A stretch of 64,000 nucleotides of DNA, taken from assembly GCF_022581195.2 (NCBI RefSeq), contig NC_061456.1, positions 5,706,501 through 5,770,500 on the forward strand, given 5' to 3'. Below the pieces are notes generated by a model that saw nothing but the letters and a program-made list of their open reading frames with translations, did no database searches and was not told the DNA's origin. Both the position numbers and the translations under genes were made by a program. Shown in pieces: positions 15,001 to 26,600 of this stretch. Each line of letters opens with the position of its first letter. The first letter of the stretch is position 1. This DNA comes from Helicoverpa zea. Its lineage: Eukaryota > Arthropoda > Insecta > Lepidoptera > Noctuidae.

Positions 15001-17023
15001 CCTTGCAAAATTCTTCAAATTACAGTACAGAAATTTTCAGTAGTTCCTGAAAACGAAACCGTTGAAAAAGGAAACTTGCTGACTTAGTCACTCGAGGGAA
15101 AAAATAAAACGAGGAGCCGGCCTTAACGACCGTCAGGGGATGTCATTAGCTGATGTCCACTGCCGCATGATGCGAATTAGACTCATCTCGAATGTTAGTA
15201 GGGATATCTTCGACACGACCAAGCAGTAGGTATGTCACGGGCTTGAGCTGAGCGTGAGCACCTACTGACTGGATGCACTCGGATTGCCATTATGTTTCAG
15301 GGAGCTATAACTTGAATATTTTTGTGAAAGTCAACTTTACTCACTCTTTTATAGCACAAGTACCTACAAAGTTTGGTGAAATTAAAATAGGATCATTGCC
15401 GCTAGTTTCAGAAAATCTAAAGTAGGAAATCTAAATAAAACAATATGTAATTTACGTTTATTCTGTTTCATTAAATGATGCCTACGGTAATAGCCAGTAG
15501 TAGGTACTTAAGTCTTCTGAGATAATAACATTAAGTTAGTATTTATATCTCCTACAATTGACATTACCAATGGCAAATGGTCAACTCATACAAACATTTT
15601 TATTCATGGAATTCATACTTTAAATAAGCGCGGCATTCCCGCTAAGTAAATAGAAAGTTAGGACGGCATCAATCCATTACGGGTGTTTTTACAGCGGGTC
15701 TACATCAGGAATTCATTACCTTCCACAACCTAAAGTTTTTCATGCCCGCACACTATGAAAGAACAAATTATGTTGTTAGCGTATTCTTATCACGGACAGC
15801 AATTTATTACAGAAGTATTTGGCTCAATTCCAATTGCGGCAGCCCTTGCAAACTTTTAATTGGCTACTCTAACAAACAATTATTGACGGAGGGTAGGCAC
15901 CTAACTCTGTCATTGCACTTCAACAGAAAGAGAAAACTGCTTTTAAACTGCTGAAGTGCGGACGAAACAGGTAAAAAAAGTTTAAATGAAATAGGGAGAA
16001 CCTAATTAGTATGTACTAGCCTTCCTCCATTAAATATACCGATGTAAGCATATACTTAAATTATCAAGCTTTCTTATTTATTGTTATACTAAATTAGGGC
16101 TCAGCTGAGTGTCTGGCTAAGCTATACTCAGGGTCTATAAAAATAGGAGTACCTATGTACCTACCGTGTTACCTAATTACTGCTGATTAAACACTAATTA
16201 TGTACCTACAAGTTAAGCTAGATAATTAGGTACCTTCGACGCATCTAATTATAATTTGGTTTAATCGATTACAGAGTTTCAAAGGAACGAAAGCTAATGG
16301 ACTTTAATAACATGGCTTGGAGCAACAAAATCACTGTCAAGACAACATACACACCTTCCTAGAAGATAACAAATAAGAACTCTGCATTATACATTTTTAC
16401 CGTAACTTACATACCTAAGCAAAAGTTTCCCAAGTATTTCCCGTATGGAAGAGGAAAGTTCCATTCCATTATAAAGTGCAAGGAACATCGATTTCGAATA
16501 AGTCACGTAACGCAAATAAATTGTTGGGATTAGTTAGGTAATAGTGCAAAATAGCCCATTACACTAGCGCACTTGCAACTCACACGGGAAAAATATCGCT
16601 CGCCCTAGAAAGACGTGAAGGAACAGTGTAAGTGGGAGAATTTTATGCATTGTTTTATTTTATCGGCCGTGTCATCGCTCTGAATCTTTAGTCTAGTAGG
16701 TAGTACCTAGTTCTTTATCGTGTTCCTTAGACAAGTATGATATACTTTCGTATGATGCCTAGTGTTTGCTAGACTTTTGTCACAGGGCTAACTATTTGAA
16801 TAAACGGCTATCCTAAAACGACATAGGTACTTATTTTTTCACTTTTCCATCGGAAATTGATGAGGATTTTTTGTCTACTTAGTCCAGTTAATTATGCATA
16901 AGTGGGCAGGTTAAAGAAAAACAAAATCGATGCATTTACTGGATGCTTTGTGTTTAGTTGCTGCGATTAGTCGCTATTCGATGCAAAAACTAATTTACGA
17001 TTTATAGTTGAGATCAGCACCTG
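1..17023. other. Gene-free left flank
   Basis: No protein-coding gene could be supported here. Open frames are short, lack recognisable domains and have no paired splice context. The sequence is AT-rich with many TAGGTACCTA-like palindromes. Somewhat GC-richer patches lie at about 5,450-5,660, 8,020-8,055 and 13,090-13,260. A diverged duplicated segment occurs at about 11,131-11,190 and 11,516-11,580. No tRNA, rRNA or known microRNA was recognised. The region may be intergenic or intron of a gene beyond the left edge. Confidence 0.6.
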
Positions 17024-17214
17024 AGATATAAAGTCGATGCTGCGGGTTGTTCGAAAGAGATACCACGGCCCTGGTACATAAAAGGCCTATGACGGAACAC
17101 GACGGTTTTTAGTCAGTAAGAGTCTGACACTCCCTCACCACTGCTAACCCACAGCGGGAGGGGTCATTTGATGATTTTTGACGTCGGAAAAAAAAAAAGA
17201 TATAAAGTCGATGC
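17024..17214 (+). mobile_element. SINE with perfect 17-bp target-site duplication
   Basis: A body of about 157 bp (17,041-17,197) ends in an A-rich tail at 17,188-17,198. It is flanked by identical 17-bp direct repeats, AGATATAAAGTCGATGC, at 17,024-17,040 and 17,198-17,214. A poly(A) tail with long target-site duplications is the signature of LINE-driven retroposition. The internal segment with TCTGACACTCCCTCACC and CCACAGCGGGAGGGG is one I recall as a common moth interspersed repeat. A GTTCGAAAG-like B-box remnant sits near 17,048, and the 5' end appears truncated. Perfect duplications imply a recent insertion. Confidence 0.85.
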
Positions 17215-18377
17215 GATTCATCAGTGCAATTTGCTTTTCTGAAATTTATAGTGGGAGCATATAAAGCAGTACCTACAGTGTTGGGCACATACGGCCACGG
17301 CAAGGCCTAGACCACCATGTATTACCCCTTATGTTTTCTCTATATACTCCCTTACAGTACTCCTTTATGTACTAGCACTATGTACTTACCTAAACCCTAA
17401 AGGTAGATTTGTACGACGATAATAACTACGCACTAACTAAGCATTTCTTTAGTGTTTCAGATTTAGAACTATAGGGTGACGACTATATAGTGACGAGTGG
17501 TATTGGGTGCTATCGTTCCTAATTTCACTAGTAGCGACATCTAGTAGTTTCAATTTTATTTATAAGTACTCAAAACTTTGTGTTGACTCTAGCTGTAGGT
17601 TCCTATTATACTATTATGTTTAAATGCTATCGATAAACCATTCATTTCATTAAAGATAGTTAATAACTCTTATTTGAAAGTATATTACTCGTTAAGTTGA
17701 AAAGAAAGCTTTTATCAATAAGAGACATCTGTTGTCGTTCACTTACATTAAATTAAGGAGCAGGAATCTAGTCGGGATAGATGGTGATTTACGATCATAT
17801 TAAAAATATTACTGATTTATGGGACAACGTAAATAAGTATTTGCAAAATAAAAGCTAAAATAATTTAGGTCAATTTTAGATTGCATCTAGTTCAAACAGG
17901 AAGTTTTGTAACACGTGTTGCCGGCGCGCGCACATGTCAACGCCTCCCGGCCGGCCAGCCCGCCAGCCCGCCAGCCTGTCGCTTGTTGATTATGTAACGA
18001 CAGTAGGTACTATGTAGGTATCATAAAATTACTTAACAGCTCGTTATTACGCCCACTTATATAACCACGACCTCGAGTCATTATTTTACGTAACCATCAA
18101 TAAAAACAGCATTGTAATGAGGTGGACACTGTTTAAAGAAACCAAACATCAGTTCACATGTATATTTAATAAGGGTTTATAATAATTTATGAAAAATTTG
18201 AGTAATTTAGGTATAAGACAAATTTTGGTATAAGAGTTGGTATCGAAGATCTAGGTAGTACCTAGAAATTGGACTACAAATACATTAAGTAGAGTAGAAA
18301 TATAAGTAAAGACTTAACATTAATGGTCAGCTTATTGATAACCTGAGTTTCAAGTATAACAATAGCATTTGAATTAT
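17215..18377. other. Intergenic DNA downstream of the THUMPD1 gene
   Basis: No gene was found. A GC-rich patch at about 17,918-17,985 contains three near-tandem copies of an 8-bp unit (CCAGCCCG) inside otherwise AT-rich DNA. The part nearest 18,377 should include the 3' untranslated region of the minus-strand THUMPD1-like gene; I could not fix a single poly(A) site. Confidence 0.5.
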
Positions 18378-19274
18378 CTAAGTTACTTCTAAGTTGATGA
18401 CTCCAGAGTCTTTCTTTTCTTCAGTTGGTGTGGTCACACTACTCTTAAACTTCTTAGCTTGAGTACCCTCGGAATCATTTGATGTGTCGTCTTTAGACAG
18501 CTCATTCAAATTATATTTTTTATAAGTAAAATAATTGTCCACGATGCTTAGTAAGCATATACCCTTTATAATTTCCACTATTATACAAAGCCCAGGATTT
18601 TTTAAATCCGCTTTGTTGTTGGCATTCTTCAGGACAACCATCTCGGCCAGCTCCTTTATGATCAGCTCCCGGCAGACGCTACTGTTGAAGCGTTTGTTGA
18701 AGATGATAGCAAATGATGAAGACTCCTTCAGGAAATACTTATCAAAGAGTTTGCCCGCACACTCCATGATGTCTGGTAGGTTGGCCTTACAGGTAGCCAT
18801 GATTGGTAACAAGCGTAACACATGGCGAGTCTTTGAAAGCCTAGTTGTCACCAAATCTTTAATTATGGCCGTGGTCAGCTCTTCTGGACTAGGAAGATTT
18901 GTTTTGACAAAAATGCAGTTGGATGCACCTGTTTCCACAACTTGGAATCTTTTGTGCCTCAGCGACTTCTGAGAATCTTTCTTCAAGGAATCCACTTCGC
19001 GCTTCAGCATGTCACCGATGTCCGTCTCATCCTCTGACTCGCTGTCTGACCTGTCCTCGGGCGCGGCGGACTCGGGCACTGCAGACGGCTGTTCCAGTCC
19101 CAGGTCCGGATACAGCTTCCCAGCATACTCGTTCAAAAGGTTATACACTTCTTTCACACAGTCTTTTTCTCTAAAGTTACACGTGCAAAAGAAGCCTCTG
19201 AAGCCGGGTTCCAAGAAATATTTGTTTCTTCGTTTGCGAAAGTAAAACTTTTTCTTCTTTCTCGTATCACCCAT
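18378..19274 (-). CDS. THUMPD1: THUMP domain-containing protein 1 homologue (Tan1/THUMPD1)
   Basis: A single-exon gene encodes 298 aa, close to yeast Tan1 (about 290) and shorter than human THUMPD1 (about 350). Visible parts: a basic N-terminus (residues 1-20); a conserved block around FLEPGFRGFFCTCNFREKD (about 20-38); an acidic Ser/Asp/Glu-rich linker (about 75-90); and a C-terminal THUMP domain (about 140-250) with TRHVLRLLPI, an ATCKA motif, a REL-IKELA helix, NPGLCIIVEIIKGICLLSIV and a KYNLNEL end. By family knowledge, Tan1/THUMPD1 binds tRNA and serves as adaptor for the NAT10/Kre33 acetyltransferase, which makes N4-acetylcytidine at position 12 of tRNA-Ser and tRNA-Leu. It is not itself an enzyme. 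The start at 19,274 is the first Met before the conserved basic stretch. Open frames on the opposite strand are shadows. Confidence 0.95.
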   Translation of the reverse strand: MGDTRKKKKFYFRKRRNKYFLEPGFRGFFCTCNFREKDCVKEVYNLLNEYAGKLYPDLGLEQPSAVPESAAPEDRSDSESEDETDIGDMLKREVDSLKKDSQKSLRHKRFQVVETGASNCIFVKTNLPSPEELTTAIIKDLVTTRLSKTRHVLRLLPIMATCKANLPDIMECAGKLFDKYFLKESSSFAIIFNKRFNSSVCRELIIKELAEMVVLKNANNKADLKNPGLCIIVEIIKGICLLSIVDNYFTYKKYNLNELSKDDTSNDSEGTQAKKFKSSVTTPTEEKKDSGVINLEVT

Positions 19275-20617
19275 ACTGACTAACTGATAGCACTAACTGC
19301 AGTTACAATATGGTTATGATGGCGGACTGTGATGATATAACGAAATATTATGTGTTACGTATTGAGTCGAATTATGATTAAGAATTCAATAACACAACAG
19401 CATCAACATCCGTAACGTAATGTCACGTTATGTCAGCGCGAAATGTCAAATAGATTACGACTAGTGTAGTGCCTCGCAAGCAAGTTTAATCGACTAATAT
19501 GAAACTATTTAGTAATTGGTCACTAAATAGAACCCTACATGAAGCTGAAGTAACATATTGTAAAATTCGTTTTCAAACTGTACCAACATTTTTGTTCATA
19601 AAAATTATTCAATTCAGAGCAACCCGCCACGTCCCGTGGGAAATACTGCCCGTACCGGGATAAAACATAGCCTTTATTATTCGGGAAGAGAGTAGCCTTC
19701 CAACAGTAAAGGACTTTTACATTTCGATTCAGTAGTTTCGGAGCCTTTAGGTTACTTACAAACAAAAGAATGTTTTATCTTATCTTTTCTTACTATATTA
19801 CTGGTTTAGTTTTTATTTTTAGGTAATTTTTGTATGTTTATTAAAATATTTGCTTACATTAATTTAAAATTACTGGATTTTATCTGAATGTGGGAAGTGG
19901 TTCTTAGAAACCGAAATATAATGGTCTTATTGGGACGAAATTCTGGAACAATTTAAAGAAATGTTAATATTATTAATTTTAGTCCTATATTGTCGCAGCC
20001 TCAAAACAATTTTAGAGACTTACTGAGTGTTAATAAACTTAAAGGAAAGGGACTTTTGTATCCATTTGTACATATGTGACTTAAACTAACTAGTCCAAGC
20101 AGCAGGTTTGATGGTTGCATGTACGATTCAAATTAGGACTAAGGTTAGTTCACACAAAGTACAAAAAAAAAACTATAATAATTGCGTATAACATTTATTT
20201 ACATTAACATTAGAAAATACCTCTACCTATTCTATACATACCTAGTACCTAAGAATATTACGTTAACACTTTTAAAGTTATTGTTATATTTGTGTTAGAC
20301 TGGCATCCGCATGCGATTTCAGCTGCGTTCCGAGAAAAGAACTTTCCACACGCGGATATAAAGCCTCTATGCTATTCTGATATAAACTATATTTCATCCA
20401 CCAAATCCTTTCAGTTGTTTTTACATGAAAGAGTGACAAACATTCATACATCCATACAACTTTCTACACTATATATTAATAGAATTAACAGATTAAGTAA
20501 ATATTTAAAATACTATTAAAATACTTTTTGTAAACGTTTTGCATTGTCATAAATAAGTTCATTGTCCAATTGAATCTCTTTCTTTGTCAAGACCATCATC
20601 ATTAGGTACCAACTAAC
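19275..20617. other. Intergenic region: THUMPD1 upstream, lipase 3' side
   Basis: About 19,275-19,480 is the upstream and probable promoter region of the minus-strand THUMPD1 gene. It holds inverted TAACGTAATGTCACGTTA-like sequence at about 19,411-19,432 and no obvious TATA box. About 19,615-19,770 matches the moth repeat seen again near 33.4-33.6 kb but in reverse orientation. A minus-strand AATAAA (TTTATT at 20,194-20,199) lies about 420 nt past the lipase stop and is a candidate poly(A) signal. Confidence 0.5.
19615..19770 (-). repeat. Diverged Helitron-type moth repeat fragment
   Basis: The segment, read on the minus strand, contains the series 'cgattcagtagtttcgga', 'tgttggaaggcta', 'aaggctatgttttatccc' and 'cccacgggacg'. 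The same series occurs in the same order on the plus strand near 33,470-33,585. This family is recalled as a Helitron-derived repeat common in Lepidoptera. Its termini are not clear here, so boundaries are approximate. Confidence 0.55.
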
Positions 20618-23600
20618 TTATTTTGTAAATTTACAATATTTTGGCTTCATAATCGTAGGCAGGTTAGCGACGACCGGCTTGTTTCGTTTCGGGCATACCG
20701 TGATACTGAAAATAAAAATAAAAAATTTACATAAATATATGGCATAATGTACGGCTGTCATTGAACATCCTTGGCAGTCGTTACGGGTAGTCAGAAGCCA
20801 GTAAGTCTGACACCAGTCTAACCAAGGGGTATCGGATTGCCCGGGTAACTGGGTTGAGGAGGTCAGATAGGCAGTCGCTTCTTGTAAAGCACTGGTACTC
20901 AGCTGAATCCGGTTAGACTGGAAGCCGACCCCAACATAGTTTGGGAAAAAGGCTCGGACGATATATGGCATAATGTATGTAAGGCGAGGAGTAAGGGCTT
21001 CTCATCAAATGTAATGGAAATAGTAGCACACTTCTAGAATTTTTATTTACTTTCTAACTTTTACTCAAACATCTCTATTAGCCTGACAAAAATGTATGCC
21101 CTCTCGAAAACCCCATTAGTGGGTTATTAAATAGACTAAAGTTCTTACAATGCGTCATTGCCCTGCAGGCTTGTCCCCCGACCCGTACTTCCCGCATCCC
21201 GATAAACAATAAGCTTATATAGTTTGATGCTTTTTATATAAGTGAGCTAATGTAAAAAGTCATACTTACTCAGTATTATATTCAATGGACGACAACTTCA
21301 TATACTCGACGTATATACTGGGACTCTTCAACAGCCTCCAAGTCATAGGATTGAATAGATTCGTTTCGTATTTCCACTCGACGATCACAAATATAGGAGG
21401 ATGGCCCGTGTCTTTAACTGCTACCATTTTGGTCTCAATCGTGCCGGGCTTGTAGAACTTTCTGTAATTCAAAGACGTCAATCAGTTGGTTTTTTAAGTG
21501 GACCTTACAAATAAAAGAATTGAGGCTTTCAATCAAACTTTTTTGAATTTTATGTTAGTGCATGATTTTTATGCGGTGCAGAATGGCAAGACCGATATAC
21601 AAGCTTTTTTATTTTCTTATCTGTGTTAAAAATCTAAAGCATCTGAAAGTTGTAGGTATTTCCATATATTGACTTAGCAGTACATCCTGATTTATGTTTA
21701 TCATTTTCAAAGATCAAGGCCATTGCTGAAAATATTTTTTTATGTACTAAATATAGATTAAACTAAAAGTGCGTCTAGTCTTCGCAATTGTTACAAAAGT
21801 AACAAAAAAAATTGACCTACTACCACAATTGTTTTCATTAGTTATACATAATGATACCTAACTACATTGTTTCATAATTATTATAAACATCCTTGTGTTA
21901 TCAAACATTATCTTGAAAACATCAATTGAACCGAAACGCACTCGATATAAAACGTACTACGCATTTTTTACTCGTCATCAATCCGATAGGTATTTCCCAA
22001 TTTATCGCAAAAAAAAACATTTAATACTTCTTTTTGAAAACAAATGAACAAGCCTAATATTTGCTATAGCTTAAGTTTAGGCTGCCCGCCTACGTTCGAT
22101 AAATCGGTGACCGATTTTTTGGAGAATAAATATAGATCATGTCTTAAAAAAGTCGCTCAGAAAATCCTAGTAAGCACGCCCTACAAAAAGTCGGGAGCCC
22201 TAACCTACGTTTTATTTTCTGGCAAAATGTCTGGGTAGATTTTTAACAATATAGTCAGAAATACATCCGAATGATTTGACACAATAGGCATGATCACAGT
22301 AATCAAAAATCATTAAAATAATATATTTATTAAATTAAACTTGAAGCTTGGAATATAAAACGTGCATTGTTTTCTTTATTAATAATGTGATTAATATGTA
22401 TTTTTATAAAATAAAATTACGAAATAAGGCAATCCGCCATGATATCTTGAACACCAATCAGAGCTCGTGACGTCATCTCTCAAAACAACTCGCACGAAAG
22501 CGCGCGAATGTCACATTTCGTTATTGTGAACTTCCACTGCGATCTTTGTTTTTAATTAATTAATTGTTTATAACACGAGTTATGGAGCCCGGATTTATCA
22601 AGGCAAACAGCGCTAATTTGCCTAGAATTGATATCATAATGCTGGGAGAGTTTTTGGCATCAAATAAAGATTTTTGTTCAGCTGAATTTAGAAATGTTAA
22701 AACTTCCATGTAAGTATACTAGTTTAATTAAAAAAAACTTCCATGTAAGTGTATTAGTTTAATTAAAAAAACTTCTATGTTAGAATCTAGAGAACTATGT
22801 AATAACTTACATCAAAGTGATCTTCACAAAAATAAAGTTTTACCCTGGGCAATATTGCTTTTGAATCTCGCCTTGCAAGTTTAAGCCACTTGTTTCGTAT
22901 TTTTTTATTGTGAGGAACGTACACAAATAACTTATCAGGAGTTGTTTTGGATGTGTTCTTACACTGGGGGACCCCACAACACCTATGCACTTTCGAATTC
23001 ATATTTAATAACACAAAAAACTTAATTATTGCACGAGCGTTGTTTACTTGCGTCTTGTAATTTCAGTCGTGACGTCACAAGTGACGACATGACACTGACA
23101 AGCGTTTTCGCGCCGGATTCAAAGTGGACAGAGAAAAATGCAATTATTTGATAAAAAATCTTCGCATTTTCTTAAAATTAATAATTTTTCATATAAAATA
23201 GACGTATACCTACATCATACAAAGGAATTTAAAAATTTGTCATCATGCCTATTGTGACTTGCGTAGGTATTTATGCTCTAAATTTAATTGCAGACCGCCA
23301 TTACGTTTTGAGAACTGTATAATTTAAAATTAAAACTTACTGTTCTTCATCCAAGAACATGTGGTCGCTCTTATTGTTGTTTCTATCAACTAATGTAATA
23401 GACAGCTTTCCTGACTCGGGGCCGTGAGTAATGCTCGCTGTTGTGTTCGCTACTTTCATCACCACTTCGTAGTGGACTCCTGCAATTTAAGAAAATAGTT
23501 AAAGGTCAGTCAGAAATAAATATTAAATAAAAGTATTTAGGCTTTAGGTGTATCATAAGAGCTGCAGCTAAAATCATTTCAGATACACATTTGAGAGTAA

Positions 23601-26600
23601 AACACCGTTGGCTATAAAAATATCTACTGTCATAGAACATCCTTGGCAGTCGTTACGGGTAGTCAGAAGCCAGTAAGTCTGACACCAGTCTAACCAAGGG
23701 GTATTGGGTTGCCTGGGTAACTGGGTTGAGGAGGTCAGGCAGGGCAGTCGCTCCTTGTAAAGCACTAGTACTCAGCTACATCCGGTTAGACTGGAAGCCG
23801 ACCCCAACATAGTTTGGGAAAAAGGCTCGGAGGATGATGATGACCCAACGGCGCATAAGGCCCTTGTCGTATTTAAAAATCTGACTGGCATCTCAGTTAA
23901 ACAAACATCCTTATATATTTTTATATTTGTATGCCTAGGTAAAATAATACTTACTGCAGTAAGGCTTATTATTGCCAGTGAGAGCATATAGAGCGATATT
24001 AGAGTTGGTGTCGACTAGTCCGCCCATTTGTAACCGTTTGTAGATGTTGTACGAATGATAGCCCATTGGTATGCAGTAATGGTGCTTATCACAACTTGTG
24101 CAATTGCCAGCAAGGAAAGCCTGGAAAAAAAATGAAAATATAAAATTATGGAAAGCACTTAAAAGTTAAGTATATAAAAAATCGAGTTAATGATGAACCA
24201 ATATTTTATCGCCATAAAAAATAAATAATGATAATTTATTACGTTGTGACGTCAAACAAAATGACATAACTTATTTGTTTTAATTAATCATAATTAATGC
24301 TGAGATAACACTTAAGAATGAGACGCAATATAGTTTCTCACGAATTATACGGAAAACTAATAAAAAATTTATATGATTAATTTGAAATGTTTTTGGTGTT
24401 CAATTGCCTACAGACTACGGAATAATCAGCAGTCTTACTTTAGTCCACATGTGACTAAAGAGGTAGCCTATAATTCGGCCAAAACATATGCAATGCCATT
24501 GAGCGTGGCAATGCTGCCCGCCTTTCAGGGACGATTCCCAATGACAGCGATTATATTTTTATGCTTTTTTAAAATATTTTTTTTATAATTTCGTGTATTA
24601 TGAAAATATAATTAAAATAAAACACGTACAAATTGTACCTATGTAAATTAATAAATTTAAAAAAAAATATATATATCAACTCACATCATACGACTCGCAT
24701 TGCACCGCCATAAAAGGACAAGATGGTGCCACGCTCTCTATGAAGTACTCATAACTCCTCTCGTGGTTACAACCGACGTACTTCACAACTTGTTGGTACG
24801 ACAGATCATTGGAACCACCGTTAGGGGAGCTGGTTTGCTTGCAACCTGGTTGTGTCGACCCACCGTTGGGGTAGAAGTCCACGTGGCCTATCGGCTCGGT
24901 AATACCGAAACCTGTAAAACAAAATCAGTATGTAAGTATTTAAAATTAAAAAAAAAAAAAACAATCGTTTTTGATACTGGATCTTGTCAGTACATCTATG
25001 TTATTTTTAGCCATAGGTAAGCTCAGAGGTTTGTATTTCTCGCAACTTTTTGACTACGATTAGACTGGCTTTGGTCAGCCCACAAAAGTTTGTATGTAAA
25101 ATTGTATAACGTAATAAAGTTGCAAGTTTTGAATAGTAAGTCGGAATATAATCTAGCTTGGAAATCATAAGAGGAAAAGTAGATGGTCTACATTTCATTA
25201 TGATTTAAAATATAATTATAATTGAAGGTAAAAGTGACAATCTATATAAATAAAAATGAATTGTTGTTCGTTAGTCTGATTAAAACTCGAGAACGGCTGG
25301 GCCGATTGAACTGATTTTGGTTTTAAAATGTTTGTCGTAGTCCAGGGTAGGTCTAAACGGTGAGCAAATAAGGAAAAGGCGGTACGAAGTTCGCCGGATC
25401 AGCTAGTATATAATGTAATTGTTTACTTACCAGAGAAGTAAAGTGGCATTGCGTTACTGTGTATGATGTCCACATACTTAGCATCGGATCGGTCGAGACG
25501 CACTAGAGTTACAGTTTTGGTGAAGTAAGGAGCTGCAGGGTCTAACCCGGTTATTCTTCCTAATTTCAAATAAAACCTCTGGAAAAAGGATAATTTACAT
25601 AAGTACCTATTTACATAAGAGACGCATCTCAATGAAAATGTCTTAAATATCAAATTCAATGATGAAATGAAAATCAATAAGTAATTTATGATAAAAAAAC
25701 ATTTCAATAAAGTTTATTCTTCTATGGACGATGTCTTACCTTTTGTAAAGCATGCCCGCAGTACCCGCCTAAATGTGCTCCCAAAGAGTGACCAATAAAG
25801 TGGAAGTTGTCTATATGTTGTAATCCTAACACCTCCTGCAATAAATAATACACAAGTACCTAAGTATTGCCAGATAATATCTTTAGCTAATTAGAAGTGC
25901 AAAGTTTATCCAACCGATGATTAAAAAGCATTCGAAGAACCTATTAATTGCAGTCAGTTTTTAGAATCGATTAATAACAATTCAATGTTGATTATCGATA
26001 ATTCCTTGAACCGCTCGGCTCGTGACCTGCACTATCTCTTCGGCTTTTCTATGTATTCATTCTGATGGCAAATCAGCAAATGACTTTTCTTGCTAAAGGG
26101 ATGATGCAAATTGGGAAAAAGGAGCGGAAAAGAACATCGGAATTTGGATCTAGAATCCAATTTCCTTATATTCTTTCTGGAACCCTTTTGTTCTAAGGAA
26201 ACGGTAACTGCTACGAACAATTTCGAAGCCTTTGTTTGCTCTACACATCTCTATGAAGAACATATTGGAACACAAAAAAAACGCCCTTATCATCGACTCG
26301 GGCTTATTGACTAGGTTACTGTATACCCGTGTCGCTGAAAACCGCGGAAAGTGGACAATCTTGGGGTAGGTCTTTGTACAGCAGTGGTCGTCTTTCAGCT
26401 AACGCCCATACTACTCACATAAATATTATGTATCAGATGTGCAGTCATGACGCCAATGAGCCTGATATTAGCCACAGCTTGTCCGTAAGGAGGTTGTGAT
26501 CCACCCCGCCAGTCCACGACTATCACGGTCGCTGCCTCATTCCCTTGAAGATTTAGAAGAGCATCCGCCATGTTTTGTATCTAAAAGAGGATTTACTGTA

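Larger units (their letters stand above)
22280..23256. mobile_element. Internally deleted two-gene DNA transposon (THAP plus YqaJ-partner type)
   Basis: The element lies in lipase intron 9. Its 15-bp terminal inverted repeats are identical: CACAATAGGCATGAT at 22,280-22,294 and its complement at 23,242-23,256. Inside are two facing 5' coding exons: a plus-strand exon at 22,582-22,709 and a minus-strand THAP exon at 23,002-22,811. Both end in good splice donors, but no downstream exons exist between them, so the middle of a larger element has been lost. Two-gene elements of the ISL2EU type combine a THAP-bearing transposase with a YqaJ-like protein; assignment to that group is inference. The extreme ends could extend 2 bp further (22,278-23,258), where one mismatch appears. 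Confidence 0.75.

Noticed and set aside
18535..18972. Plus-strand 145-aa open frame
   Set aside because: It is exactly antisense to the well-supported THUMPD1-like coding sequence and has no domain of its own.
20706..20971. Upstream part of the 117-aa minus-strand frame
   Set aside because: Only the last part (20,618-20,705) is real lipase exon 11; the rest reads through intron and SINE sequence.
24373..24588. Plus-strand 71-aa frame in lipase intron 7
   Set aside because: It has no recognisable domain and ends in low-complexity hydrophobic residues from a T-rich run.
26032..26314. Overlapping minus and plus frames of 62 and 67 aa
   Set aside because: They lie inside lipase intron 4, with no domain and no phase-compatible splice sites.
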